Below, piece after piece: positions 54,028 to 63,523 of a DNA stretch of 64,000 bases; the first letter of the stretch is position 1, and each line of letters starts with the position of its first letter. The stretch covers positions 1 through 64,000 of the forward strand of contig JBKEHH010000014.1 in NCBI GenBank assembly GCA_046710535.1, read 5' to 3'. The position numbers and the translations under genes were made by a program. The notes under the pieces were generated by a model, which saw only the letters and a program-made list of their open reading frames with translations, had not been told where the DNA came from and did not search any database. Source of the DNA: CAWVSB01 sp046710535. GTDB lineage: Bacteria; Pseudomonadota; Gammaproteobacteria; Pseudomonadales; CAWVSB01.

Positions 54028-54792
54028 ATGGCTACAAATTTATTTGATCTAACTGGCAGGGTTGCATTGGTTACCGGCGCCAGCCGCGGTATCGGCGAAG
54101 AGATAGCTAAGCTGCTAGCTGAGCAGGGCGCTCATGTGATTGTTTCAAGCCGTAAAATAGATGGCTGCCAAGTTGTGGCTGAGGCAATTATTGCCAGCGG
54201 TAATAAAGCAGAGGCCTTTGCCTGCCATGTTGGCAATATGGACGACATTAAAGCGGTGTTTGAACATATTGAGGCGACTCACGGTAAATTGGACATATTG
54301 GTAAATAATGCAGCGACCAATCCATATTTTGGCGATATTTTGGATACCGACTTGGCCGCGTACAACAAAACCGTAGACGTTAATATTCGCGGTTACTTTT
54401 TTATGTCTGCTGAGGCTGGCAAGATAATGGTGAAAAACGGCGGCGGCGCGATAGTAAACACTGCATCAGTCAATGCTTTACAACCTGGGCCATTTCAGGG
54501 AATTTATTCCATTACTAAAGCAGCGGTGGTCAATATGACTAAAGCATTTGCTAAAGAATGTGGCGGTCGTGGTATTCGTGTTAACGCACTATTGCCAGGT
54601 TTAACCAAAACAGCTTTTGCTGGCGCACTTTTCGCTAATGAAGAAATTCTAGCGGAAGCGATGAAAGAGATTCCAATGGGGCGACATGCTGAGCCATCCG
54701 AAATGGCCGGCACGGTATTGTATTTAGTATCTGATGCGGCTAGCTACACTAATGGTGAGTGCATTGTGGTCGATGGCGGTTTGACTATCTAA
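54028..54792 (+). CDS. SDR family oxidoreductase (FabG-like)
   Basis: A 254-residue classical SDR: TGASRGIGEEIAK (cofactor), NNAATNPYFGD, catalytic Ser in NTASVNAL, Y-x-x-x-K in YSITKAAVVN and a C-terminal PSEMAGTVLYLVSDAASYTNGECIVVDGGL as in 3-oxoacyl-ACP reductase relatives. AGGAAC about 9 bases upstream. Third gene of the operon. Its last 8 bases overlap the 3' end of the convergent sensor relic. Confidence 0.9.
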   Translation: MATNLFDLTGRVALVTGASRGIGEEIAKLLAEQGAHVIVSSRKIDGCQVVAEAIIASGNKAEAFACHVGNMDDIKAVFEHIEATHGKLDILVNNAATNPYFGDILDTDLAAYNKTVDVNIRGYFFMSAEAGKIMVKNGGGAIVNTASVNALQPGPFQGIYSITKAAVVNMTKAFAKECGGRGIRVNALLPGLTKTAFAGALFANEEILAEAMKEIPMGRHAEPSEMAGTVLYLVSDAASYTNGECIVVDGGLTI

Positions 54793-55586
54793 GCGCTTTT
54801 GGCTCTAGTGATGAATTTTGAAACTCAAATAACGGTGTGTTCGCCGATATAACATCCTCAAGTGCGTTATAACTTCGCAACATTGGATAGGATCCACCAT
54901 TAATATTGAACATGCTAGTTGCGCCAGACGGGGTAATATCAAGGTTAGTCTTAGGCTCGTTCGATTTGTCAAACGGACGGGTAAATACTGCGACCATATA
55001 ATGTTTATTACCCCAAGGTAAACTCGCTCCTTCGGGAACATACGGCGACAATACGCGTGAGCCTAAAATGAGTAAGTCTTGTTCAGATTTAAAAGAGGTA
55101 ATCCCTTGAGTTACTATGTTTTGACGCAAATATCTATGTAGGCTAAGAATTGCAGCGGTATCAGGCTCTGGCAATAACAAATTGCTAGGGCTAAAGTTAA
55201 TCAGATCTTTCAGGCTTACCGTTGACAGTATGTTTAGCTCACTGTCTAACAATGCTGTATGGCTAAGACCTTTAACCTGACTGCTCAGCTGATAAGAGAA
55301 TTCAATAAAAACTGGCTTCTAATGCGTGTTTTCTGGATTGGTTTTCCTTCTCTAGCGCAAGGCCAAAGCCCTGACTTTATTCTCCAGCTTTACTCAGTGC
55401 AGAGTCGATTTCAGATACCGCTTTCTCTACATTAAGCAGGGCAATCTTTAAGGCGAACTTAGTCCTATCAATTTCAGTCAAACGACTTTGATCGAATAAT
55501 ATTTTCCAAGAGCCCATCGCCATTAAGATCACTATCACCAAAATAACGAGCACTAACGTTAAAATAATTCGTTTCTGAAATCGCAT
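54785..55586 (-). pseudogene. Membrane sensor relic with periplasmic domain, output domain lost
   Basis: ATG 55586 overlaps the stop of the upstream binding-protein relic (TAATG), and opens a membrane anchor (ILTLVLVILVIVILMAMGSW) and coiled linker that stops at 55377. Further frames carry the remains of a periplasmic ligand-binding (CHASE4-like) domain, for example FSYQLSSQVKGLSHTALLDS, KDLINFSPSNLLL and GSRVLSPYVPEG. These are broken by in-frame TAGs and shifts between 55252 and 55377. Nothing of a GGDEF, EAL or kinase domain survives before the SDR. It resembles the sensor partner of an NspS/MbaA-like pair; family placement is inference. Confidence 0.65.
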
Positions 55587-56654
55587 TACTTGTTGTTATC
55601 TTCCATTATTTTAAAATTTGTTTTGGCAGGAAATACAAGCCACTGTCGCAGTCTCAATGCCGCTGATAATAAATGGGGCTTAGGATAGCTTCTTGCCATT
55701 ACCTCTAAGCTAGAGTTTACCTCTTTATCTTCAAAAAATTCGTCGGAAAGGTGGGCGAGCGCAGCGTTATTGGTAGGCGAGTGCCACACCTCTAGTGAAT
55801 TTTTTCGCAGCCACTTTGCTATCGTTTAGATGAGACAGAAATTATATCGCTAACTGTGATGAATTATTAGTCTTAGGAATTGCCCAGCAATCTACCCGCA
55901 ATGGCATCCCTTCTTTGGGCGCAACATACTTGCATTCTGTCTGCCCGATGGTTTCAGCTATTTCTTCGGCATTGCCGTTAAAAGCCATTACAATAACGAT
56001 ATCACTTAGTTCACCTTTTGTTCGGCGTAAGTCATGCCCAGACTATAATCTTTAATGTAGGGCATTTGTTGTTTTAACAACTCCAAGGCCTGTCTGAAAT
56101 CATCGATATTTTCAGAGGCCATATCTTTTCCTATAGCAAGCAACAACACTGAGATTGTACCAAAGTCATCGAGTGGCAATATTATGCGTTTGCCCACTTC
56201 AGCAGGGGGATTAAACAATTGGGTCCAGCTGGTGATTTCTTCTTTGATAATTGACGTACGGTAGATAATCCCATTACTACCCCAAGCATAGAGCACACCA
56301 TAAGGCCCACAAGTATCAATATATTTCTGCGTCTGATTCTATAGCTCAGTAACGTTTAACTCAGTAATGTTCTGTAGTAGCCCACTCTCACCAAAGAGAT
56401 CTCCCGTCTGAATCCAGTATAAAAATATCGTAGTTAATAGCATTTGCAGAAAGAATGTTTCTGTTGCGATCACCTTCATTATCGTAATGGGCCTCGCGAA
56501 TTTTATGCCCGGTTTTGTTTTCAAATAGAGCATCAGTGTCGGCACCCAAATTTCTCGCCCAGTTATAGATTAACAATTCGTCAGCGACTACCACGCAGGT
56601 GACAGGCATGAGTATTAGCGCTACTAGCAATTTATTAACTTTAGATAATAACAA
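55586..56654 (-). pseudogene. Polyamine-binding periplasmic protein (PotD/NspS-like) relic
   Basis: Pieces of a PotD/PotF-family solute-binding protein lie in order. First a signal peptide and ADELLIYNWARNLGADTDALF (56654 on); then the GPYGVLYAWGSNGIIYRTS and SWTQLFNPPAEVGKRIILPLDD core, preceded by TAG (56339-56341); then GELSDIVIVMAFNGNAEEIAE and YVAPKEGMPLRVDCWAIPK; then KFLSHLNDSKVAAK, preceded by TAA (55842-55844); finally NNAALAHL and LRLRQWL. Breaks include a shift near 56400, one lost A at 56016-56019, and one extra A at 55800-55805. It would have bound a polyamine in the periplasm. Confidence 0.85.
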
Positions 56655-56817
56655 TATAACTTATCCATTTATGCAGCTATGACAGCCAATTAGCAGTTTA
56701 GCTTAAGTTGGCCATTGGCTAACCGGTTCAGCATAGCTGATTTTCCGATAGCGCTATCGATTTAGCTGTTAAATACTCGACCTTTTGGGAGTGCTAGAAT
56801 GAAATATTCCGGCGACG

Positions 56818-57294
56818 CTAGAATATTTCAATTACTGAGAAATGCTTGCGCTCATTGCCTAGCACTATACTAATTTCGTCATCAACAGCGGTACCAATCA
56901 GCACTCTTCCCATTGGTGTTTGAGGCGAAACAGTGAGTATCGATAAGCCGTTTATTGCTAGTTTCATCCCGCCGGCGCTGGGGCCGATAAAGAGTATTTG
57001 AGAGTGATCCTTGTTATCATTAATTGTTACTGTACTGCCAACTTGGACAGTTGTGTGGCTAGTGGTAGTGGCTGAGTCTAATCGTCGATATTGTGCGATA
57101 GACCCTTGTAGCTCAGCAATTCTGACCGATTGGCCGTGGGCCAAATATGCTGCCTCAACGGCTAAAGTATCATACTTATTTTCCGCTACATTCTCTTTAT
57201 GGGTAGCGCTGGCGTGTGCTTGTTCACTGGCTTTGGTCGCTGTTGCTAGCTCCTGAGCTAGACGCTCGATTATGGCATTAATAATTGTGTTCAC
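56818..57294 (-). CDS. GreA/GreB-family elongation factor-like protein
   Basis: A 158-residue protein: N-terminal coiled coil (about 1-75, with HKENVAENKYDTLAVEAAYLAHGQ) and C-terminal FKBP-like Gre domain (ILFIGPSAGGMKLAINGLSILTVSPQTPMGRVLIG). Members of this branch occur widely in gammaproteobacteria beside true GreA/GreB and probably act at RNA polymerase, though the acidic tip residues of GreA are not obvious here. Start GTG 57294. Divergent from the patatin gene. Confidence 0.85.
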   Translation of the reverse strand: MNTIINAIIERLAQELATATKASEQAHASATHKENVAENKYDTLAVEAAYLAHGQSVRIAELQGSIAQYRRLDSATTTSHTTVQVGSTVTINDNKDHSQILFIGPSAGGMKLAINGLSILTVSPQTPMGRVLIGTAVDDEISIVLGNERKHFSVIEIF

Positions 57295-57613
57295 AGGCGG
57301 TATAAGCCTATAGATGCAATAGGGTTGATGTGTTTATATAAATGCATTGCGATGTCGCCTTAAGATTTAAACCAATAACCGTAGTTAAGCGTATGTATTC
57401 GGTTGTAGCTGATATATTTAGAGATCTATTGTGCCGCATTCAGCCGTAATTGAACAAAAATCAGCTAATATATGGTGCTAATTTGGTGCACTGACAACTT
57501 TCTGTACGGTAGATCAAAAAAAGAGTTATTTTTGCGAAAAATTGGTATCAGTATTCTAAAGCATAGTGCTAGATTAGACTTCATTGTAAACCCTTCGTTT
57601 AGGACCTAATAAA
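57295..57613. other. Intergenic region between Gre-like and patatin genes
   Basis: 319 bases, A+T-rich. It must contain promoters for the divergent Gre-like and patatin genes. I see a direct repeat of GGTGC (TATGGTGCTAATTTGGTGCA) but no convincing regulatory structure, RNA gene or ORF. Confidence 0.4.
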
Positions 57614-59089
57614 TTGATATTGTTGTTAGACACCGAGAAAAAACTAAAATTTGTCTGCGATCAGGCAAATTCATATGACGAATGGTTAGAAGCCGCGACT
57701 GCCTATGACGATAAGCTAGGCCATTCCCGCTGGAAGGTTTATGATCAGTCAACCCAATATGACTTCGTATCTATTCGCCAGCGCCTAGATGAGTTGCGAT
57801 CACTGCGGGCAAGACATGACCATAGAGGCCTACTATTTACCTTGAATGAAGGTATTCACGGCAATATGGGCGGCATGGGTAAGGCGTTGCTGTATGGCCG
57901 CGCTATGTTAGGAACGAAACAGTTAATTATCGACTATGTTGACGAAATTGTTGATGCACTAGAGTTAATAGCCAGTGACGAAGTCGTTGATATTTCGTTC
58001 GAAGAAAAACTGGATTTTTTCCGTCGCGCCCATCACTGTTTTGGTAGTTCAGCATTTATGATGAGTGGTTCGGGTTTATTACTGTTTTTTCATGTTGGTG
58101 TTGTGAAAGCGCTATCAGAACAGGGCTTATTGCCAAACATTATATCGGGTGCCAGTGGCGGATCTATAGTAGGCAGCTTAGTTTGTACGCACACGGACAA
58201 AGAACTTAAAAAATTACTAAACCCGGAATACTTCGCGAAATTGATCTTGAGCACGCCTGAGATTGAAGAAAAAGCAAATCGTATGATTCCTCCATTGATA
58301 GAAATTGAAGAGATTCATGTGATTGTTAAGCGGCTGATTCCCGATATGACCTTCAAAGAATCATTTGAGAAAACAGGGCGTGTTCTTAATATATCTGTGG
58401 CTCCCGCAGAAACACATCAAACATCACGTTTGCTGAACTCAACGACAACGCCAAATGTGTTAATTCGCCAGTCAGTTTTAGCGTCAGCTGCAGTTCCCGG
58501 TATATATCCACCGGTGACATTAGAAGCTAGAGATAGCTATGGCCAACGTAAGGCGTATTTGCCGTCGCGTAAATGGGTTGATGGTTCGGTCAGTGATGAT
58601 ATGCCTACTAAGCGCCTAGCTAGGCTATATGGTGTTAATCACTTCATTGTTAGTCAAACCAATCCGGCAGTATTACCGTTTGTATCGGACAGTCTGCGTC
58701 CTAGTGGCAACCGTGCCATTATTAGAAGCACCGTAGCGAGAACGGGCCGAGAATGGGTTAATGCTGCAGCAACAATTGCGCGTAAACCATTACAGCGTAA
58801 CCCCAGCTTACATCGAGCATCTAATTTATTTTTATCGCTACTGAATCAAAATTATTTAGGCGACATTAATCTGGTACCTAAAAATCGCTTTCCAAATCCT
58901 TTTACCTTATTGGCGTATCCCTCGGCGGAAAAGATTGCCCGCATGATGAAAGACGGTGAAAAGTCTACCTGGGGACGAATGGAAATGGTTCGTAACCAGA
59001 CAAAAATTAGTCGTACTCTTGATGCTATTGTTAGAGATTACGAAGAAGACTTTATGAACATTCATAAAGATAAGGTCCAAGCCGGATAA
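57614..59089 (+). CDS. Patatin-like phospholipase with DUF3336 domain
   Basis: A 491-residue protein. The DUF3336 region (about 5-140) is followed by the patatin core: oxyanion loop MSGSGLLLFFHVGVVKAL, nucleophile Ser181 in ISGASGGSIVG, and catalytic Asp323 in KWVDGSVSDDMP (Ser/Asp dyad). It probably hydrolyses membrane lipids or neutral lipids. The start is TTG 57614 with AGGA about 10 bases upstream; a GTG/ATG alternative is not clear. It lies 6 bases before the exonuclease gene, so co-transcription is likely. Confidence 0.9.
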   Translation: MILLLDTEKKLKFVCDQANSYDEWLEAATAYDDKLGHSRWKVYDQSTQYDFVSIRQRLDELRSLRARHDHRGLLFTLNEGIHGNMGGMGKALLYGRAMLGTKQLIIDYVDEIVDALELIASDEVVDISFEEKLDFFRRAHHCFGSSAFMMSGSGLLLFFHVGVVKALSEQGLLPNIISGASGGSIVGSLVCTHTDKELKKLLNPEYFAKLILSTPEIEEKANRMIPPLIEIEEIHVIVKRLIPDMTFKESFEKTGRVLNISVAPAETHQTSRLLNSTTTPNVLIRQSVLASAAVPGIYPPVTLEARDSYGQRKAYLPSRKWVDGSVSDDMPTKRLARLYGVNHFIVSQTNPAVLPFVSDSLRPSGNRAIIRSTVARTGREWVNAAATIARKPLQRNPSLHRASNLFLSLLNQNYLGDINLVPKNRFPNPFTLLAYPSAEKIARMMKDGEKSTWGRMEMVRNQTKISRTLDAIVRDYEEDFMNIHKDKVQAG

Positions 59090-59095
59090 TACCAA

Positions 59096-59725
59096 ATGGC
59101 TTTAGCCAATACGGTTGTCGTACTCGATTTTGAAACCACAGGCTTATCACCAGACGAAGGGGATAGGGCTATCGAAATTGGTGCAGTGCGTCTTGTCGAC
59201 GGTGAAATTGTTGACCACTTTCAAGAATTAATGGACCCAGGCAGGCGCGTCAGTGGTTTCATCGAAGACTACACCGGTATTACCAACTCTATGCTTAGTG
59301 GCGCCGATTCTTGCGCAGCGGTGATGAGGCGTTTCAGTGATTTTATCCAAGACGATAATTTAGTTGCCCATAATGCCTCATTTGATAAGCGCTTTTTAGA
59401 CGCTGAATTTAGTCGTATTTCAACAACATATCGTGGCGAGTTCTCATGTTCACTGTTGGCAACACGACGTATCTTTCAAGCAGCGCCTAATCACCAGCTT
59501 GGCACCTTAGTTAAATACAATAATATAGAAAGCAGTGGTGGGTTTCACCGCGCGTTATATGACAGTGAAATGACTGCTCATGTGTGGAATAAAATGCTGC
59601 TATCTTTAGCGCAACATTATTCGCTAGGTGAAGTATCGTTTGAGCTTATTCAAAAGATAAACAAAACACCTAAGAAGCAGATTCATAAATTTTTAACAAA
59701 GCACGCGCAAGACTTGCAGAATTAA
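59096..59725 (+). CDS. DEDD-family 3'-5' exonuclease (DnaQ-like)
   Basis: A 209-residue exonuclease with Exo I VVLDFETTGLSPDEGDRA, Exo II HNASFDKRFLDAEF and Exo III GFHRALYDSEMTAHVW (H-x4-D, DEDDh type). It is shorter than DnaQ and lacks its polymerase-binding tail, so it is a separate repair or RNase T-like exonuclease. It follows the patatin gene by 6 bases and is convergent with the SpoU gene. Confidence 0.85.
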   Translation: MALANTVVVLDFETTGLSPDEGDRAIEIGAVRLVDGEIVDHFQELMDPGRRVSGFIEDYTGITNSMLSGADSCAAVMRRFSDFIQDDNLVAHNASFDKRFLDAEFSRISTTYRGEFSCSLLATRRIFQAAPNHQLGTLVKYNNIESSGGFHRALYDSEMTAHVWNKMLLSLAQHYSLGEVSFELIQKINKTPKKQIHKFLTKHAQDLQN

Positions 59726-59749
59726 CAGGCTATGTCGACGCCGATATAA

Positions 59750-60259
59750 CTACTTTGGCTTTACTGTTAAATGGTTATTTGCATCTCGGCTGCTAATAAT
59801 TAACGCATCATTAGTCTCAATGTCAGCCTTGGCCAGCCTGTCATACAACACAACATTAACCGTAGCCGCCAAATTTAGGCAGCCCACAGTGGGTATATAA
59901 ACAACGTCATCAGCCTGATCGATAATGGCCTGGCTAATGCTGCCATCTTCGGGGCCAAAAACATAATGTGCATTACGCGGATGAACGTAAGAGGGCAGAG
60001 GTATTGCGCCTTCAACCAGCTCTACACAGATAATCTTTGTGTCTTTAGCCAATTCATCAAGTACCGAGTCTTTATGGATTAAAGGGATATTACCAGCATT
60101 TTTTTGGGTGTCGGTATTAAAAGGTAAAGCGCGGTTAAGTCTATTACCCGAATAGGAAATACTACTTACTCCAAAGCAACCCGACGCTCGTAAAACCGCC
60201 CCAACATTAGTTGGACTTTTAGGGTTAATAAGGCCAATTGATAGTTTGGGCGCTGGCAT
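59750..60259 (-). CDS. SpoU/TrmH-family RNA 2'-O-methyltransferase
   Basis: A 169-residue SPOUT methyltransferase with the knot motifs: NVGAVLRASGCFGV (motif 1, Asn/Arg), YVFGPEDGSISQAI (motif 2) and VGCLNLAATVNVVLYD (motif 3). It would methylate tRNA or rRNA ribose. It lacks an N-terminal substrate-binding domain, unlike TrmH proper. Start at ATG 60259. Confidence 0.9.
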   Translation of the reverse strand: MPAPKLSIGLINPKSPTNVGAVLRASGCFGVSSISYSGNRLNRALPFNTDTQKNAGNIPLIHKDSVLDELAKDTKIICVELVEGAIPLPSYVHPRNAHYVFGPEDGSISQAIIDQADDVVYIPTVGCLNLAATVNVVLYDRLAKADIETNDALIISSRDANNHLTVKPK

Positions 60260-60352
60260 AAACAGTTAGTCTCGCTACAGTTTTTGCATTTAGTTTATCA
60301 TCTATAGCGAATAACTGGCATATCAATGGATCGGCAGAAGACCTTGTAGCTG

Positions 60353-60619
60353 TCATTGCTCCGCCAGTATTAGGTTAAATTTCGTATAAAAATCTTCTAA
60401 TGAGCGTTTGTCTGGTGAATCTACTTTAAATTTATTATGGAAGTACAAATATAACGTTGAGTCTCTATTTGAAATCATCAATGTGTAGCCGTCGAAAGAG
60501 CTTTCCGCCTGCAGCCCTTGGTAGAATTTACCACCGTCTTGAGCTTCACCATGAGTATATATGGTATTAAACACTGCCATGATATCTCGCGGCGCTAACT
60601 TTCTCTCATCAGTTTTCAT
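60353..60619 (-). CDS. DUF3081-family protein
   Basis: An 88-residue protein with the DUF3081 pattern: RDIMAVFNTIYTHGEAQDGG, a central FDGYTLMISNRDSTLYLYFHNK block and a Phe/Asn-rich C-terminus. Small gammaproteobacterial family of unknown function. A decayed second copy lies at 62153-62362, and both copies share their upstream region (ACCAAACAGATTGG/GCCAAATAGATTAA), so they arose by a tandem duplication. Confidence 0.75.
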   Translation of the reverse strand: MKTDERKLAPRDIMAVFNTIYTHGEAQDGGKFYQGLQAESSFDGYTLMISNRDSTLYLYFHNKFKVDSPDKRSLEDFYTKFNLILAEQ

Positions 60620-60913
60620 ATTTCTCTATGACTCTCTTGGTGAGCAAACTTACGTGCCATTATACCAAACAGATTGGAGACGAAACGATAAAGGTAATAT
60701 CGGCCGAAAAGTAAACGTAGATTTGACCATGGCTGTTAAGTCATTAAAGTAAGAGTTTTTTCGATTACTCTCGACAGATCTTAAAAGCTTCATCAATAAT
60801 TCGAGCGCCGGCATCACTGTGTGTTCATCCCATTATATGCTTCCCCTTCGCTATTAACCAGTGGTGACTAACACATACGCCAAAGCTCGCATGACCCACG
60901 TCAAATAATAATT
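60620..60913. other. Intergenic stretch between DUF3081 and hydrolase genes
   Basis: 294 bases without a convincing gene. The DUF3081 promoter region has partial sequence similarity to the region above the decayed copy. An antisense frame of about 50 codons here contains a stop and is probably not a gene. Confidence 0.4.
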
Positions 60914-62050
60914 CTATTTTTCCTCAAAAGTAACATTAGGCTCATTTTGATCAACATAAGCTTCTGTTAAATAGTCTCGGAAGCTTTCGTCATTTTGTAA
61001 AAAAGTTTTAAAAAATGCGACACCGTAAACGTTTTGTATGCGAAGAGACTCATCAACTGAAAACACATCAGGTGCACAAGTGTTTTCATAAATTGCTTGC
61101 AAAGGCGCTGCCGCCGGGACTAATGCAACCAGTTCATCAAAGCTGGGAAAAAATTCTAATGCGGCCTTTGCGATGTCGCAGGAGGTGGTGAAATGGTTAT
61201 GACCAGCACCGACTATTTCAATATTATAGACTGGCGATTTATCAACCTTAGCAAACGCTTCTCTGTTGGTTTCAATCGGCACACTAGTATCCAAGGTACC
61301 GCCAAGAAGTAGGGTAGGAATAGCTAGGCTTTTGTATTGTCCATCAGTGATCGGGGCGGCGGGGACAAAAAACCATCCTGCCACCGGCATACTGGCGGTT
61401 ACGCGAGGATCTGCAGGTGCATCACCAAAACCGACAGCCATCCCCAGGGTCGTTACACCACCAAAAGAATGCCCTGTTACGCCAACGCTGTCTGGTAGGA
61501 TCGTGCCTTCAAATCTGTCGCCGCTAGTACTGCTCATTATTAACATCTGATCGATAACAAATGACATATCTGCTGCACGATTTGCAACCTGCACAGCTAA
61601 TTCATCGCCATTATCGCCATTTGCATTACCGGCATGAGTTGGTGCAGCGACAATAAAACCCTGAGTAGCTAGCGCTTCCATCATCGAATAAGCCTGATTG
61701 CTCAAACCACCACTTCCGTGTGAAAACACAATCAAATTACGGTCAGGTTTCTGTGACACCGGTAAAACTTCGCCGGCAATTTCAGATGTAATACCAATGC
61801 CATTTCCTAAATCATAAACCGCAGCCGGATCAGCCAAAAAGTCGATATCATCAACTGGATACCATATATCTACTTCCAGTTGTCTGTTGTCTCTCGTTGA
61901 ATCAGTTATTGTAAATTTATCATAACCAACACCAGAGGTGCCTTTTATTGACGGCAACTCTAACGGGAGAACCACTGATCTATCGCTTCCGCCGCCGTCA
62001 CAAGCCGACAACAATGTAACTAGACCAGTTATTAAAACGAAACGCAGCAT
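60914..62050 (-). CDS. Exported alpha/beta hydrolase lipoprotein
   Basis: A 378-residue alpha/beta hydrolase. The leader ends LLSAC, so it is a lipoprotein. The nucleophile is Ser195 in GHSFGG (VGVTGHSFGGVTTLG), the oxyanion-hole HGSGG motif is in IVFSHGSGGLSNQAYS, and a likely catalytic Asp/His pair comes from GTLDTSVP and IVGAGHNHFTT. It resembles PAF-acetylhydrolase-like or PET-hydrolase-like secreted esterases. The substrate (ester or polyester) is unknown. Confidence 0.85.
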   Translation of the reverse strand: MLRFVLITGLVTLLSACDGGGSDRSVVLPLELPSIKGTSGVGYDKFTITDSTRDNRQLEVDIWYPVDDIDFLADPAAVYDLGNGIGITSEIAGEVLPVSQKPDRNLIVFSHGSGGLSNQAYSMMEALATQGFIVAAPTHAGNANGDNGDELAVQVANRAADMSFVIDQMLIMSSTSGDRFEGTILPDSVGVTGHSFGGVTTLGMAVGFGDAPADPRVTASMPVAGWFFVPAAPITDGQYKSLAIPTLLLGGTLDTSVPIETNREAFAKVDKSPVYNIEIVGAGHNHFTTSCDIAKAALEFFPSFDELVALVPAAAPLQAIYENTCAPDVFSVDESLRIQNVYGVAFFKTFLQNDESFRDYLTEAYVDQNEPNVTFEEK

Positions 62051-62152
62051 AGTAGATTCCTTTTTACTTATAATTTGGTTGGTTGTTTAAAGTACCGCAC
62101 AGATACTAATGCAGAGTAGGGGTTCAACCTAGAAATCACGTAATCTTCAATA

Positions 62153-62362
62153 TTAAATTAAATTCAGTATAAAAGCATTATTATGAACGAGTGTGAGTTC
62201 TCCAAATTTGAATTTATTATGCAAGTCTATATATGCAGCTGAGTCTCTATTTCAAATTATCAAGGCATAGTCATCTACAGAACTAGCGTCAGCATGAGTA
62301 TAAATAGCACTCAACACCGGCATGATATCTCCTGGTGTAAGCTTTCTCTGGTCATTATACAT
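62153..62362 (-). pseudogene. Decayed copy of the DUF3081 gene
   Basis: From ATG 62362 the frame matches the 60353-60619 gene (PGDIMPVLSAIYTHADAS, then an internal loss of about 15 residues, then DDYALII, a TGA, then NRDSAAYIDLHNKFKF) and ends TAA at 62153. The loss removes the first half of the central block. A tandem paralogue that decayed after duplication. Confidence 0.8.
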
Positions 62363-62728
62363 AATGCGTAATACGTATTTTTATTTTAGGCTGACTGAAG
62401 CGACTAAACGGACGTATTATTACGCCAAATAGATTAAAACAAAGGGGAATTAAAACTACTAGTTTGCCAAGAACTGAACTCTAGTTTTTATCATTGGATT
62501 TTAGAAATCGTGTTAAAGCAGAGCTGCAAATTACTTACTCAATACAGTTTTTACCACCAGAATATTCTTGATAAATCAGTGATGTCTTTTTTGGGCTACG
62601 CCAAATTTTTACTCAAAGCAGTAATATCACATATTGTCTTTTACTAAAAGTACATAAGTACTAATAAATATTATCAATAGATAGGGATGCCGATCCAACC
62701 ACACGCACCCTATCTTTTCTTGATAAAG
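62363..62728. other. Intergenic region before the exported-protein gene
   Basis: 366 bases. It contains the duplicated upstream segment of the DUF3081 copies (about 62420-62436), and the terminator-like hairpin at 62679-62715. No ORF or RNA gene is convincing. Confidence 0.45.
62679..62715. terminator. Hairpin after the unknown exported-protein gene
   Basis: AGATAGGG-A-TGC (62679-62690) pairs with GCA-CCCTATCT (62705-62715) as an 11-bp stem with a one-base bulge and a 14-base loop. On the plus strand TTTTCTTG follows; it lies 14 bases after the stop of the minus-strand gene, so it can act in either direction. Confidence 0.5.
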
Positions 62729-63523
62729 CTATTTCTTTGCTAGTTTCACAGGACGACGCAATTGCATATTGTACAATCTCGCAACGTTGCAATGTACTAT
62801 ATCACCAAAAATTTGGCGGGCTTTCATGACACCGCCACCTGTGCCATAGGCGTCAAAGGCATTGCCAAAATCAACATAATTCGTATAGCCCTGAACCATT
62901 TTAAAATCAAAATCCACATCACCGCCACCAAAAGCAGGCCAGAGAGTAAGCATAGGGCCGGTAATACCTTTGTTAGTTAAATAGTCACCCCAAATAGTTA
63001 AGGCAGCACCTGCGTCGGCAGGTGTTTTACCTTCGGCAATTTTGCAATCAGCAAAGGTCATTACCGCAGTATCAGGTGTTTCTACCGGACCTGCAGTTAT
63101 TACATTAACTGCGAAGCTAGCATGTTGTGGGCAGTTCATGACCTTAAAGAAATCCTTAGTAGCATCTTGGCCTTTTTTGGACATCGTTTTTTCTATAGCT
63201 GCTCCCATTGATTTGCCGTCAGGCCAAAATCCCATCCAGACCACATCCATGTTCACACCAGGATCATTGAACATCGGTGTGAGTGTTATGCCTAAATAGT
63301 CATGCTGTTTTGTTTTATCCATCCAAGAGTTCCACTTGGCGGTCGCCTTATTTACTCCGCTAATATTTTGACCGTCTTTGTAGTTACATAAAAATATCTC
63401 TGCGGGTGAAAATTTCGGACCTTGATGATTATCTGCCATTGCTGGACCACTGACTAACAGTGCTGCAAAAAGTGAGATAGTGGTTGAAACTAATTTTAAG
63501 GTTTTTATTGGTTTTATTAACAT
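62729..63523 (-). CDS. Exported protein with two repeated halves, unknown function
   Basis: A 264-residue protein with a signal peptide (ends GPAMADN). The mature part appears to have two similar halves of about 110 residues: one with FLCNYKDGQNI..., an alternating Trp/Asp-rich segment and VVWMGFWPDGKS; the other with FADCKIAEGKTPADAGAAL, WGDYLTNKG, ITGPMLTLWPAFGGG. Each half has conserved Cys and Trp positions, so an alpha/beta-barrel (ABM/NIPSNAP-like) duplicate is possible. Homologues appear common in marine gammaproteobacteria by recollection. Function unknown. Confidence 0.7.
   Translation of the reverse strand: MLIKPIKTLKLVSTTISLFAALLVSGPAMADNHQGPKFSPAEIFLCNYKDGQNISGVNKATAKWNSWMDKTKQHDYLGITLTPMFNDPGVNMDVVWMGFWPDGKSMGAAIEKTMSKKGQDATKDFFKVMNCPQHASFAVNVITAGPVETPDTAVMTFADCKIAEGKTPADAGAALTIWGDYLTNKGITGPMLTLWPAFGGGDVDFDFKMVQGYTNYVDFGNAFDAYGTGGGVMKARQIFGDIVHCNVARLYNMQLRRPVKLAKK

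Noticed and set aside
60767..60912. Antisense frame with peptide-like sequence downstream of the hydrolase
   Set aside because: Contains a stop after about 30 codons, no start or ribosome binding site, and no recognised family; chance open frame.
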